From positions 39,512,804 to 39,576,803 of the forward strand of contig OZ034971.1 in the NCBI GenBank assembly GCA_964030785.1: DNA of 64,000 nt, in the 5' to 3' direction. How positions within the stretch are numbered: the stretch's first letter is position 1; every line of letters begins with the position of its first letter. The position numbers and the translations under genes were made by a program. Under the pieces are notes generated by a model. The model was not told the DNA's origin, searched no databases, and saw only the letters and a program-made list of their open reading frames with translations. The DNA comes from Siderastrea siderea. Its lineage: Eukaryota > Cnidaria > Anthozoa > Scleractinia > Rhizangiidae. Below, piece after piece: positions 47,921 through 59,299 of the stretch.

Positions 47921-48129
47921 TTCTACAAAGAATGACCTATTTCAGATTTCCCGCGAAATTTAACTCGCATGTCAAAGGGGATACCAAATTCACTAGGGTT
48001 CTGGGTATCCCGGGAGGGTACCGGGGGATACCAAAAACACGGCAGCCATATTGGAAGGGGATGCCCATTTCACTAGGGATTTGGGTATGGGGATACCCAA
48101 AACACGGGGATACCCAAATCACTGTGACA
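47921..48129. promoter_or_regulatory. Right end of the Ginger element with terminal repeat
   Basis: About 210 bp between the transposase start and the end of the element. It holds the 73 bp terminal repeat plus a second inverted module (GGTATCCC and CCGGGGGATACC words). The transposase promoter must lie here, but no TATA-like site stands out. Confidence 0.5.
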
Positions 48130-49235
48130 GCGACATCAAGAATATCTAACTCTGTATCGGCCTCATCAGTTTGAGGTTTAAAACTGTGAAGAAACTTTCC
48201 GCTGCTACTAAACACCTTGACTGTTTTATCCCCATTGTCTGCTATGATAAACTGTCCGTCGGTGTTTGTAGCGATACCCCACGGATTCTTCAGCTTGTGC
48301 TCCTCTTCTCCCTCCTGTCCAAATGGCCATGGTACACAGCAGTGTTCCATGTCAACTTTTCGCAGTACTTTAGTCACTCTCCCGTCACGCAGAGGGTCAA
48401 TTTTGTCTTCCCCAATATCAACAGAAGGCCAGATCAAGACGTTTTTACCGGCTGTTTGCGAAGCATCATAAATGGCGCGATTTACCTGACAGACGGCGGA
48501 AATTATTTCCCTCCGTTCGTCTCTGCCAAAGCGGCCCTTGATATTGAGGACGCTTTTCTCGAGCTCGACTTTAAAGTTCTTCTGAACTTCTGGCAGAGAG
48601 TGGAGTTTCTGAAGGCATTGTTCGCACTCTGGTGATGCAGTTTCCATTGCGCTCTTCACAGACAAAGACGACAAGTCGCCCGCGGTAAGCACAGTGCCTA
48701 CTGCCGACTCTAATATTGTCCCCATGGCACGATATCGAATAGCTGTGATGCGGTCAAACGTGCTTAGAGCTTCATTGTTGAAGGCTCTTGTTGCTTCTTC
48801 ACGAGCCATTTTGAATCTTTCTTTTGCTTCAGAAAGCGACTTCTTAGTTGTTTCACTGAACTCAGTCAGTTCCATGTTTGTCATTTCTGCGGCGAGGGCA
48901 ATTGTTTTCACAGTAGCTGTTGTTGAAGGTGAGCTAGGCTCTTCAAGATTCTCGTTTCTTTTTCTGGCACCAATGGTTGCTGCCGCAGCTTCTGCGTCGA
49001 TTGCCTGATAAAGGTATTTGAGACCGGCTTCATAGGCGTCAATCGCTGACAGAAGGTCCTTTCTCGCTAATCCATCCAACTTTGACTTGATATCGTCGAT
49101 TTCACGTACGATCAAATCTCGGATTTTTTTGTCAGTCACATCGCCTTCTTTCAGTTTTTCGGCGGCTTTATCTCTGCCTTTATTCACGAGCAAGCCAATA
49201 GTGGCTTTAAACGCGGCTGTTACTATCGAGGACAT
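48130..49235 (-). pseudogene. 5' half of the second NHL gene
   Basis: Starts MSSIVTAAFKATIGLL and is collinear with residues 1 to about 370 of the intact gene at 6011-7753, ending at TELDILDVA where the Ginger element begins. The helical domain is open and very similar to copy 1. If transcribed, it would end in the transposon terminal repeat after some 60 foreign residues. Homology with copy 1 stops at the start codon, so the 5' flank differs between the two genes. Confidence 0.8.
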
Positions 49236-49804
49236 TGCTGCTAAGGAGTTATTCGGTGTTAAAGAGTGCTGTAGCTGACGGACTAATGAACAATTAAGCT
49301 GTTTGCTACGCTATACGGTATAGGGGCGTTGATTGATACCCAGAAAAAAAAGTCCACAAATTTCTGCCCACAAATTAGGTTTCGAAACAAAGAACAAAAT
49401 GTTATAATCGACTACTTCACAAAAGACAGGAAATTGTGCTTTGCTAAGCATTTGTTTTGAGCAACGAATTGAATGCGAGCGGAAACTTTGTCTCAAGAGC
49501 GCAAAACAAGGGACGTCAAAAGGTTGATTTATTGGTGCTTTATCTTTTAGCTAACTGAGTTCATTAATTATCAAATACCAATATGACAAAATAGGATAAC
49601 TTAGGAAATTTTCAGACTATGTCATTTAGCGATGAAACTTTGGAAAAAGAAAAACTTTCCCACATGCGTTTTTGGCTTATTTCAGACGGTTTTGTTGATC
49701 GCCGCAAAAAACAAAACAAAAGAAACAAAGACAGCCTGTATAATATTACAAATGAGCGATTCATGGCTGTATGATTGTATAAACTTTGTCTACCTATGTT
49801 GCAC
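49236..49804. other. 5' flank of the split NHL gene; nothing recognised
   Basis: No similarity to the flank of the intact NHL gene at 7754 onward and no supported open frame. It may hold the promoter. Confidence 0.45.
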
Positions 49805-49875
49805 TAGCCTCCCACGCAGTCGTTTTTAGGGGAGTCGTATTACGACTCCCCTAAAAACGACTGCGTGGGAGGCTA
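49805..49875. mobile_element. 71 bp perfect-palindrome foldback element, 9 bp target duplication
   Basis: Two 35 bp arms around one central T: TAGCCTCCCACGCAGTCG... and its exact complement. It is flanked by ATGTTGCAC at 49796-49804 and 49876-49884. The terminus TAGCCTnCnnnGCAGnCGTTTTT agrees with that of the 9.4 kb DUF6589-helicase transposon, and both make 9 bp duplications. A minimal substrate of that transposase family is inferred. Confidence 0.8.
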
Positions 49876-49884
49876 ATGTTGCAC

Positions 49885-50119
49885 ATACCCACTATAAAAC
49901 TAACAGACATTCAACTGGATGAGCGTTTAGTCGTTCAGTGAAATAGTTTCCAGACTAAACAATAGGAAGAGTTATAAATGGTTCAGAAATTGAATAATGT
50001 GACGTTAACAATTTCGATAGGAATTTGCAGTATTTATCGTTTTATTGATGTGGTGTTTAATGTTTACTTAATCCCAGTGGAAAAAAGCCTCTGTTGAAAA
50101 AGTTCGGATGCATTATAAT
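49885..50119. other. Spacer before the BEL element
   Basis: Unique AT-rich sequence. It ends with TAAT (50116-50119), one half of the 4 bp target duplication of the retrotransposon. Confidence 0.5.
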
Positions 50120-50799
50120 TGACCGGAAATGTCGTGACAGTGTTTACATTCGAAACCGGACGAGACGTTTTATGTGTTCTGTTTGATTGACATTTGTGAT
50201 TACAGGGAGTCGAATTCCATTGTAGTCGAGAAGAATTATTATTCATTGTAAATCGGAGAGAGGTTCGTTGCGAAAGACACAATAAAAGCGTAAGGGGCCA
50301 ACCATTTAACTTCTGAGGGGAGGGGGGGGTTGGGTGATTTTGAAAAAAAATATCCTGCAAGTGCATGTGCGTAAGAAAAAATTTCCTGCACAAGACTAGT
50401 ACTATTGTCCAAAAAAAATTCACGCACGTACAGTGGGCTGGAAAAAAATTCTGGCAAGATGTTTCCTGGGTTGACACATCGAACTTTATCAGCAGACTGT
50501 TAAAAGATTTTATCATCTGGACTTGGGTAAGAGGGATTCTTTGCACAATGATGTTTTCCCCTCAGATGGCCTTTTCTTTACATTTATAGCACCTGTGGTT
50601 ACCAGTCTTGATACATGTTTTCTGAACTTCAAGATCACGGCTGGTGTTGAGATTTGAAGAACAATGTATTCAGTGCACTCTAAATCAAGAATGCCAGAAT
50701 AGCTGTTGGAACATGAAGTAAACTTTATTAACTATCTATTTGACACAAAACTGGAATGAGCTCTCCTGTAACATTTGCCTGAACGCTTGTCAAGTAAAC

Positions 50800-51418
50800 G
50801 TGTAGGGATAGGAGGTGTGTCTTTTAATATAGAAAGTGTCGTATGCCTTGCATACTGTATGTATTCCCTCTCTTGTGGAATATTAGTATACAATGCTCGT
50901 TACGTCCATAGATACAAGGATTGTGTTCTCTGGAACTTTAGTCCTGTCAATGAAATTAATGGAGTCAGTTGACTGTATCAGTCTTTGAGATACGACTTCT
51001 GTTGTTGTGCTAACGGCTGGAGTAGTATGGCAACAAATGCTGATAACTTCTCTGTTAGACCTGAAACTCCCAAGGTCTCCCAAGTCGGTTTGTGGATTTT
51101 CGTAAGGGTATAAAATACTAGAATTCGAGGCGGGTTTGGTGTTTGACAAAGCCATTTTTCAGTCATTTCGTTAATGTGGTGTTCATTGTGAAGTACTGTA
51201 ATCAATTGTTGTGCTTTACGGGATGTATCTTCAGCCATAGGTACTGCAAGAGGCCTCAGTAGTTTTCCATGTTCGTGCATGTTGTCTAATTGAATTTGCC
51301 CCTCGTTTTTGTCCCAAGAAGGTCTGGGATGAAGCCCAAATAAAGTTTGCAAGTGAGGAAAATGATGAGAAATCGTCCAGTTTTGGCATGGATGTGATCT
51401 GGGGATATCAGTCATCAT
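50800..51418 (-). pseudogene. Penelope-like reverse transcriptase fragment
   Basis: Two minus-strand frames together read like a Penelope-type RT core: PRILVFYTLTKIHKP, then SGLTEKLSAFVAILLQPLAQ, then NTILVSMDVTSIVYTNIPQE. A frameshift lies near 50980-51150, where the two frames overlap, and both termini are missing. Carried inside the 2.3 kb Harbinger-like element. Confidence 0.65.
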
Positions 51419-51723
51419 TGAAGCTAGGGAATGGTACCCATAAATTTGGTAAGATAAATGACGTGTCCAAAACAGTTCTTATTCTACCACATTCAAATGC
51501 CAGTGAAGAGAGAGTTGTGTCTCTTATTAGGAAAAACAAAACAGCTATCAGCAGCATCTCTCCAGGTGGACGGTACGTTGGCCTTTTTGCTTACTATCAA
51601 AATGGCCTACAAAGAGTCATCTTTTTAACCACCTGCAGATTTTTTGGCTACTGTAAAGAAAGCTACTTGGAACTACAACAAAGAGCATCATCAACGCTGT
51701 TTTTAAGCGTTATGGCATGTTAA
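51388..51723 (+). pseudogene. Fragment resembling a hAT-type C-terminal dimerisation segment
   Basis: The frame reads DVIWGYQSSLKLGNGTHKFG and VLILPHSNASEERVVSLIRK, the pattern of the C-terminal part of hAT-like proteins (LP.SNA..ERV.S). Downstream the continuing similarity shifts frame twice, ending in ATVKKATWNYNKEHHQ and a stop, so it is decayed. Confidence 0.45.
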
Positions 51724-52771
51724 TTTGACTTCTGGATAACTCAGAATGTCAAGAAAGATCGAGTTGATATTAGTCCAATTTAAAGAAAAATCTGGGATCT
51801 AAATAGTTACTTTCGAAGGGTCACATTTCTTCTCAGAATAAAGGAAAACACGTCTTGGCTACTTTAATTTTTCAAAATTTTCTGGGGGAGCATGCCCCCA
51901 GACCCCCCCTACAAAGATGACGCCGTCACAAATCTCACTCTTTGGCAACAAAGCAACTTAAGAGCTCTGTGCAGATTATTTTCAATTTGGGGCCTTGTAA
52001 TGTGCACTTCAGCTGCGAGTTGGATTTAACCCTTTCTAGATAGCTCTCTAAAGCAACTTATTGCTGCCAGTTTGATTTAACAAGGAAAGGATGTGGCTCA
52101 TTATCTTTCCGTAAAATATGTACTGAAGACGCATTCGCGCCATGCACTGTACTGTTCTGTAGCTCTATGCACGCACTATGTACTGTACTGTAGGCGCATT
52201 CACCTTGCAAAATGATCAAAGTCCGGGAACAGGTCTGACTCCTTTTATCAGTGGGAAGGGGTCACCTCAATGTTTTATATTTGGTGTTAAAGGTATTGTA
52301 CCGTATTATAAAAGTCACTCAAAAACTCAGATAAAAATTAATATATTTGTCCAAAGTTTCTTTCACAGATCCTTAACTTTTTATAATTTGATTTATAATG
52401 AAGGCCTACTTTAAACCCCATCCACGCACCAAAAAAAAAATTCATGCAGAACGTTGGAGGGAGAAAAAAATATCTTGCAAGCACATACCCCGAGAAAAAA
52501 AATTCACGGGGAATTAAGGGGTCGAAAAAAAAATTCATGCCTATACCAAATCACCCACCCCCCCCCCCCCCCTCAGAAGTTAAATGGTTGGCCCCTAAAT
52601 TGGTTGTTGCAAGTGAGTGAGTTATTTTGTACCCCACAAGTTCGGTACAAAAAGTGGTGCCGGGACCAGGATCTCGACCGTGGAACGGCGGAAACAGGGA
52701 CTCAAGAGGAACATTTCAGGAACAGAGGAATTGAGGCGTCGTTTATTGCGTGGTCGAAGCGTTGAGTAAAC

Positions 52772-53752
52772 ATGAAAGACGCTGAAGCAGAAGCGGAGGG
52801 TCTCAGCGAGGACGAGAAAAAATTCGAAAAAGATATCAAAAAAGAAATCGAAAAGCTTGATTACTATTTGGGAGATACAGAAGAATTAATCGAAAGCGGC
52901 GATTTTAAAGAAATGGCACTGGTGTGCAAGAGAACCGATGAAATACTGGATCGGGTTAATGACCTCCTGTCCCAAATGTAAGAACTGAAATTGGAACGGG
53001 ATGTTTACACACCAAGAGACGTGCGACAATGGAAAAAGGATACAAAGGCGAAATATTCTCCTTTCATCGACAAAAGAGAGAGCTGGTTGAAGATACTGGA
53101 GAAGAGGGAAAAACAGCACGCTCAACAGACCGAGAGAGAAAATTTGGAGTTAAAATATGAGAAAGAAAGGCGATATCAAGAAGAAATGCACGAAAGACAA
53201 AGACAGATGTGGGAGGAAAAACTTGACGCAGAGCTTGAACATACGCAAAAGAAATTGGAATTGGAAAATAACGTTCGCGCTACGACAGCGAAGTTACCGA
53301 AGCTGAGGATCACTCCTTTTAAAGGAACACCTACTGACTGGGTGAGATTTGAAAACATGTTCGTGACGCAAGTTCACAACAAACCGATATCAGATGAAGA
53401 GAAATTTGGATGTCTTTTGGAGATGGTCTCGCCGAAGGTAAGAGAAGGCATTTCAAATCTAAAACCTAGTACAGTGGGATATAAGACGGCGTGGGAGAGA
53501 TTGGAAAAGGAATTTGGTCAAACAAAACTCGTAGTTAACGCTCACATGGACGAGATCATTAATCTACCTGTCATAAAGGGCACAAATTACGACAGAGTGA
53601 AGGAATTCTATGAGAGTCTAAGTAAAAACCATGACGCCCTACAGACTCTGGGGGAGGCAGAGATGCTAAGAGGGTTCGTTATGACCACAATCAAAAAGTT
53701 GCCCCACGTAAAGGCTGATCTAGTGACAACAGACGATGACTGGGAGAAATGA
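52772..53752 (+). pseudogene. BEL/Pao gag region, interrupted by stops
   Basis: One frame with a TAA at 52979-52981 and a TGA at 53750-53752. It begins with a charged coiled-coil stretch and continues with a DUF1759-like part: KLRITPFKGTPTDWVRFENM, then ISDEEKFGCLLEMVSPKV and LEKEFGQTKLVVNAHM. This is the structural protein of BEL elements. The stops fall between recognisable parts, consistent with decay. Confidence 0.85.
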
Positions 53753-53755
53753 CCC

Positions 53756-56700
53756 ATGACCGATTTGATCGACAATCTACAACAGTGGTTAAGAAGGCAT
53801 AAAGTAAACGATTCGCCTGGAAACAGTGGGGAAGTGCGACAGAAAAAGGAGAAGCATTGGTACCACAGAGAAAAAGGAGACCCCATCTGTATCTATTGTG
53901 AGGGAAAACATTGGGGAGATGCATGCGAGGTCGTGAAAACAGTGGAGGCAAGAAGGCAGTTCTTCCAAGAGAAGAAATTGTGTGTTAACTGTGGCCTCCC
54001 AGGACACTGGGGGAAACATTGTCGGAGCCGAGGGTGTTTTAGATGTAAGTCCAGGCATCACACAAGTCTTTGTGACAACGTTCAAGATGGAGCACCAGGT
54101 GAAAGCGGAACAGTGTTAACAAGCTATTCCCCTTCAGTGGAAGAATGGTCATTGCCTGCCATAATACCTGTGAAGATAAAAGGAGAAATTTTCTGGGCCT
54201 ATCTCGATACAGGAGCAGGAAGAAATTTCATTACAAGCGAAGCAATCAAAAGGTTGAACCTCAAACCTGAACATCACGAAGTGCGACAGATTCTCACGGT
54301 GAATGGTACAAAGAGACAATCTATGCCCATCTTTAACCTCTCCATAGAGTCGCTGGATAGAAAAACAAGTGAGGAAATTGAGGTGACTGGAACGAAGTTG
54401 CGGGACTTCACAACCGTAAGAAGACCAGACATGAGCAAGCTGAAGGAGCAGTATGAACACACCAAAGACAAGAGATTCTACAAACAGATTGGAGACGAAT
54501 ATCCCATACACGTGATCATAGGAGACAGTACTTATTGTCGAATAAAAACCGAAGAAGTGTACAAGGGACAGCCAGGAGAACCAATTGTGGAAGGAACGAC
54601 CTTTGGCTGGGTGATCCATGGTGGAAACTTTTCAGACAGCCAGAGCTTCTTCAGCAGGGAGTCAAGTGACTATGAGCGACTTTACAGCTTAGATGTCTTG
54701 GGGGTCAGGGACAGAGGTGAAGATAACGAATTTGATGTCCACAAGGAATTCAAGGAGAGCGTAGTAAGGAAGCCTGACGGGAGGTACGAGGTAAACATTC
54801 CGTGGATACCGGGAGCCAGGCTGGATGAAACCAATGAAGAACAAAGCCGGAGACGCTTACAAAACATGGAGAGGAAACTAGGACGAAACAAACAATTGAA
54901 GGCTGACTACACACAGATAGTCGAAGAACAATTAGAAGAAGGAATAGTCGAAAGAATCCCAACCAAACAAACGGGGGAACGGGTGTTCTATCTGCCACAC
55001 AAAGCTGTCGTTCGAACGGAAGCTGTTACAACAAAAATAAGAATGGTGTTCGACGCCAGTGCCAAACCTCACCCTCTAGCCGCAAGCATAAACGAATGTA
55101 TGTACACTGGCCCGTCCCTTCAACCCCTTCTTTGGGACATAATGATCAGATCAAGGATGTCTGAGAACCTTCTGCTGGGAGACATCAAGAAGGCATTCCT
55201 ACAAATCGGGATAAAAGAGGAAGACAGAGACGCTTTCCGGTTTCTCTTCAACCTTAACGGAAAGGAAGAACATTTGCGATTTGCAAGAGTACCATTCGGT
55301 GCAGAAGCCAGTCCCTTCATTTTAGGAGCTACTCTGCGACACCACCTCGAGCAACAGCCGGAAGAGTTCGCGGAGACGGTGCAAGAGTTGAGAAGCAACA
55401 CTTATGTAGACAACCTTATGAAGACAGGAGGACAGGTCGAGGAAATGGAAAAGTTTAAAGAAGAAACTACTCACATACTGGAAGATGCTAAATTCACAGT
55501 ACACAAGTGGGAGTCGACTGATAAAGGAGTTGGAAGATCAGAACATGCCGAACCCCAGCAAGATACTAGGACAGGTTTGGGACAAAGAGGACGACACCCT
55601 AGAAATCAAAATTCCACCATTCAGCAAGGATACACCCGTTACAAAGAAAAGCATCCTTAGTCAACTGGGGAAAGTGTATGATCCACTAGGTATCCTGTCC
55701 CCCACCATGGCCGAGGGCAAACACATTTACAGAGAAGCTTGTGACGAAAAAATGGGATGGAATGCAGTGGTATCTGAAAGTTTAGCTTATGGTTGAAATG
55801 GATAGCTCAACTCCGAAGTGTGAAGGTTCCTAGAAGCCTTGTGAGACAGTCTAATGAGGTCAAATCTATCACTCTCCATCTTTTTGCCGACGCAAGCAGC
55901 CTGGCCTGTTCCGCAGCAACGATAGCTGTTGTCAAGCAAGATACTGGCACAGTGCAAGGACTTCTGACCTCGAAGTCAAGAATCTCCAAAAGGAATACTA
56001 CGATGCCCAGGCTGGAACTGGTGGCAGGTCAAATGGCAGCAAACATGGCAAAAAATGTTCGACAAGCTCTCAACAGGTGGCCTGTTTCATCCATTACCAT
56101 ATGGATGGACAGTACAGTGGCCCTTTATTGGCTGACGAGTCCTGGGAGGAATTGGAAAGTGTTCGTGGCAAATCGTGTGCGGGAAACCGCGAAGATGACA
56201 GAAGAGCTCAATATTTCCTGGAAATATTGCCCGACAGACAAGAACATAGCAGATCTAGGAAGTAGAGGCGCGTCGTTGGACAAGACGGAGAAGAGCAACT
56301 GGTTCATTGGACCTGAGTGGTTGCAGCATGAAGACGAATGGCCAGAACAACCAATATTAGCACGTTCAACTGAGGCGAGCAAGGAAGAAAAGCCATTGAG
56401 CGAGGTCGTAGCGTGCGCGAATGAACACAAGCCTGACGAATGGGACCAGCTGCTGGAACGCAAACCGTACTTGGAGTGTACTGAGAATCACCGCCTGGGC
56501 CGTAAGATTAAAAGGTAACGCCCTGTCAGAGAAACAGAAGGGAAGGAAGCAAAAGGGGGCGTTGTGTACTGACGAAATCAGACGAGCTAAAGAGCTCTGG
56601 ATGAGAAGAGCGCAGAGAGGAATTTCAAAGGATACGGAGACACCTGGCTGGAGACTGGTAGAAGATGAAGACACTGGCGTGTTTAAGTGCATTGGAAGAA

Positions 56701-57969
56701 TTCCTGGACACAGACCAACTTACCTCGAAGATTCTCTGCTGACTCAGAAGCTAATCCGACATGTTCACTCAGAAATCAAACACCTGGGAGTGGCTAATAC
56801 CATGGCCGAATTAAGGAAAGAAAAGGTGGATCCCGAAACTGAGATCCAAAGTGAAGAAAATGGTCAACACGTGCAACGTATGCAAGGTATTCAGCACGAA
56901 ACCTTATGGGCCCACCGCAACAGCAGACATGCCACACTTCCGGGTAGAAGCCAGCAGACCCTTTGAGACCACCGGAGTAGACTTTGCCGGACCTATCACC
57001 TTCAAGATCACTAAGAAGGAGCAAGGAAAATGTTACATTCTGCCGTTTACTTGCGCCACGTCGAGGGCAGTACACTTGGAATTGACGAAAACGCAGACGG
57101 CAGAAGAATTTCAGAGGAGGCTGAACGTGTTCATCGCCAGGAGAACAAGACCCAAGCTCATTGTATCAGATAAAGCCTCAGTATTCAAATCAACAGCCAC
57201 CTGGATTAAGAACATAAGGAAGAGCGAAAGGCTGCAGGACTACCTGGCCAAGCAAGACATTAGCTGGCGATTCAACTTATCCAGATCCCCTTGGTGGGGA
57301 GGCATGTATGAACGTTTGATCAAGGACGTGAAGAAAACTCTTCACAAGACACTGGGCCGAACGAACCTCAGTTTTGAGCACCTGGAGGCCGTGATCATCG
57401 ACATTGAGAAGAATCTGAACAACCGGCCCTTGACATACCTTGGCAGCGATGGTGGAGAGGAGCAAGGTTTGACCCCAAACACGCTGATGTGGGGGCAGAA
57501 TGCCCACCCCCTAGAGGGAGAAGAGGATGAAGATGGAACAAGTGCACTAAACAAGCGATTGAAGGAGACCAAAAATCATGCCTGGAAGAGATGGAGGCAT
57601 GAATATGTCCACAGCCTGTTGGAGAGTCACCGAATCAATCGCAAGACAGCAAAGGTACCAGACATCGGAGAAATAGTGCTGGTAGTCGGAGACGAGAAAA
57701 ACCGAGGAGAGTGGAAAAAGGGAAAGGTTGTGCAGCATATTCGAGGGAAAGACGGAATTGTCCGAGGAGTATCGTTGCTTCACAAGGGTCACCACATTGA
57801 TAGACCACTTAACCCAGTGTGCCCATTGGAGATTAAAGGAACGGTGGCGAGCGTCAGAGAAGTACCAAAAGCACCAAACCAACCGGCAGAACGGACCAGA
57901 GTTAGAAGACAAGCAGCTGAGACAGCTAGAGAGATCCGTCGAGTCGTTGCGGACGAGGATGATTACTGA
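53756..57969 (+). pseudogene. BEL/Pao pol region, with frameshifts
   Basis: In order: zinc knuckles (CVNCGLPGHWGKHC), DUF1758 protease (FWAYLDTGAGRNFITSEAIK), reverse transcriptase (GDIKKAFLQIGIKEEDRDAF, then [11 protein letters not shown]), RNase H ([34 protein letters not shown]) and integrase (VDFAGPITFK, LIVSDKASVFKS, WWGGMYERLIKDV). The frame changes near 55535, near 55790, near 56470 and near 56850. The usual YVDD at the polymerase active site reads YVDN. Together these show a dead copy. Confidence 0.88.
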
Positions 57970-58037
57970 ACTTTGTTTAGTTGTAGCGAAACACAGACAG
58001 TGTAAAAATTAAGCGCCGCTCAATTTTTAGGGGAGCG

Positions 58038-58265
58038 TGACCAGAAATGTCGTGACAGTGTTTGCATTCGAAACCGGACGAGACGTTTTATGTGTTCTGT
58101 TTGATTGACATTTGTGATTATAAGGAGTCGAATTCCATTGTAGTCGAGAAGAATTATTTATAGTCATTGTAAATCGGAGAGAGGTTCGTTGCGAAAGACA
58201 CAATAAAAGCGTAAATTGGTTGTTACAAGTGAGTGAGTTATTTTGTACCCCACAAGTTCGGTTCA
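58038..58265 (+). repeat. 3' LTR of the BEL element
   Basis: 228 bp, from TGACCAGAAATGTCGTGAC to CAAGTTCGGTTCA, with AATAAA at about 58202, which may serve as polyadenylation signal. A purine-rich GGGGAG stretch precedes it (about 58030-58035), probably part of the plus-strand primer. Confidence 0.9.
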
Positions 58266-58269
58266 TAAT

Positions 58270-59299
58270 GTTTGGACCCTTTATTTGTTCGAAAATTTTT
58301 GAAATTAAAATTGCACACAGTTACATGTATTAACACATTTTCACTGATAATTCATTGCGAACAGTTCGGAATGGCCCGCGTCACTCTGTTGGGGGCAGGC
58401 TCGATATAAAAATTCATCGAGGGTTACTGAGTCCTTTAAGTAGAAATATTTTTTACAAAAATAATTTTTATTTTCATCAAAGACCCTGTTAGGGGTCCAG
58501 ACTAAAAGGCGCCGTCAGTTTCTCCTTGAGTGAACGCACGGTTGTTGCTTTTATGCATCTTGATTATATTTGAAATCAAATGAGTTGAAATTCACGCCCC
58601 ATAACTTGAATAAATTTGGCTTGTAGACGCCGTAAACTCTTAGCTGTCCTTCTTAATTCTCCGTGAAGAATAATAACGTTGTGTCTCTGTGACTCCCAGC
58701 TCAAGTGTGCTACTTCAAAGGGCGAGTATTTCTTTTAATGACGAACTCTCTGGTTTGCTTTGCGCCCACTTCTGCAACACAGTGAAATAACAAAGAGAAA
58801 TTCCTTGCAGACTAGTGTAGAACTGAAACAATGGCTTCTCTTTTACCACGCTAGTTTGTTTCTTTCTAGAAAGAATATTTGAGCGTTGTTTGTTTCAAAA
58901 AGAAAAGAATGACGTACGAGCTATGATTAAAAATCCATTTGTGAACTAACACAGGAAAGTCTTCTGACCCATAACAGAGTATGGCGTCAAACATTTTGCT
59001 TGTTCTCCTACAGAAAAATTCCTGACAAATAATGCTTCCACAAGGTTTTTTTGGCAAATTCCTTTCAAAAGAAACAGTAATTTAATTTTTTTTTATTGCA
59101 ACACAAAGAACACTACTTACAAAACAAGACATGTACTACTTACAATACTACTTACAATACATTACTTAATATACTACACTACTTACTATACAATACTTCC
59201 TTAGACTACGATTTTAACACTACTTTTATAAAGTTTGTTTTCCGGTTACACACCTATGTACCTAGCAAACTGCAATTCGAAACGGGTTTCCACTTAGCC
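58270..59299. other. Spacer with a short AC-rich minisatellite
   Basis: No supported gene. Between about 59112 and 59200 a degenerate TACTTACAATAC unit repeats several times; on the minus strand it lies just after the 3' end of the LINE fragment. Confidence 0.5.

Larger units (their letters stand above)
34648..48129. mobile_element. Ginger1-like DNA transposon, 13.5 kb
   Basis: Both ends carry a 73 bp inverted repeat without mismatch, starting TGTCACAGTGATTTGGGTAT. The flanks are GCGA at 34644-34647 and 48130-48133. The paralogous uninterrupted site in the intact NHL gene has one GCGA (6639-6642). The minus strand encodes an integrase-OTU protein, a Ulp1-like protease and an F-box protein. 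Gypsy-like integrase, TGT...ACA ends, 4 bp target duplication and an OTU or Ulp1 protease are the known hallmarks of Ginger1. A second, diverged left terminus lies at 37749, so the left 3.1 kb looks like an addition. Confidence 0.9.
50294..52595. mobile_element. PIF/Harbinger-like non-autonomous element, 2.3 kb, TAA target duplication
   Basis: Inverted ends GGGGCCAACCATTTAACTTC, continuing into a G run. Flanks are TAA at 50291-50293 and 52596-52598, and the 3' LTR at about 58211 shows the unbroken GCGTAAATTGG. Subterminal parts repeat AAAAAAATTC-type and TCCTGCAAG words. No transposase is present; the middle carries fragments of two unrelated elements or genes (50800-51418 and 51388-51723). 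Confidence 0.85.
50120..58265 (+). mobile_element. BEL/Pao LTR retrotransposon, inactive, with nested insert in the 5' LTR
   Basis: LTRs start TGACC and end TTCGGTTCA or TTCGGTACA. The 5' LTR is 50120-50293 plus 52599-52649, split by a Harbinger-like element; the 3' LTR is 58038-58265. TAAT flanks it at 50116-50119 and 58266-58269. A primer-binding-like TGGTGCCGGGACC lies at 52655-52667. The coding order gag, zinc knuckles, protease, reverse transcriptase, RNase H, integrase is that of BEL/Pao. The two LTRs differ at only a few places, so insertion was fairly recent although the coding region is already damaged. Confidence 0.9.

Noticed and set aside
47937..48133. Extension of the split NHL frame into the transposon end as a real protein tail
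   Set aside because: It is encoded by the Ginger terminal repeat and its flank, created by the insertion.
51388..51723. Functional hAT transposase gene
   Set aside because: Only a short C-terminal segment with frame shifts is present, and the enclosing element has Harbinger-like ends.
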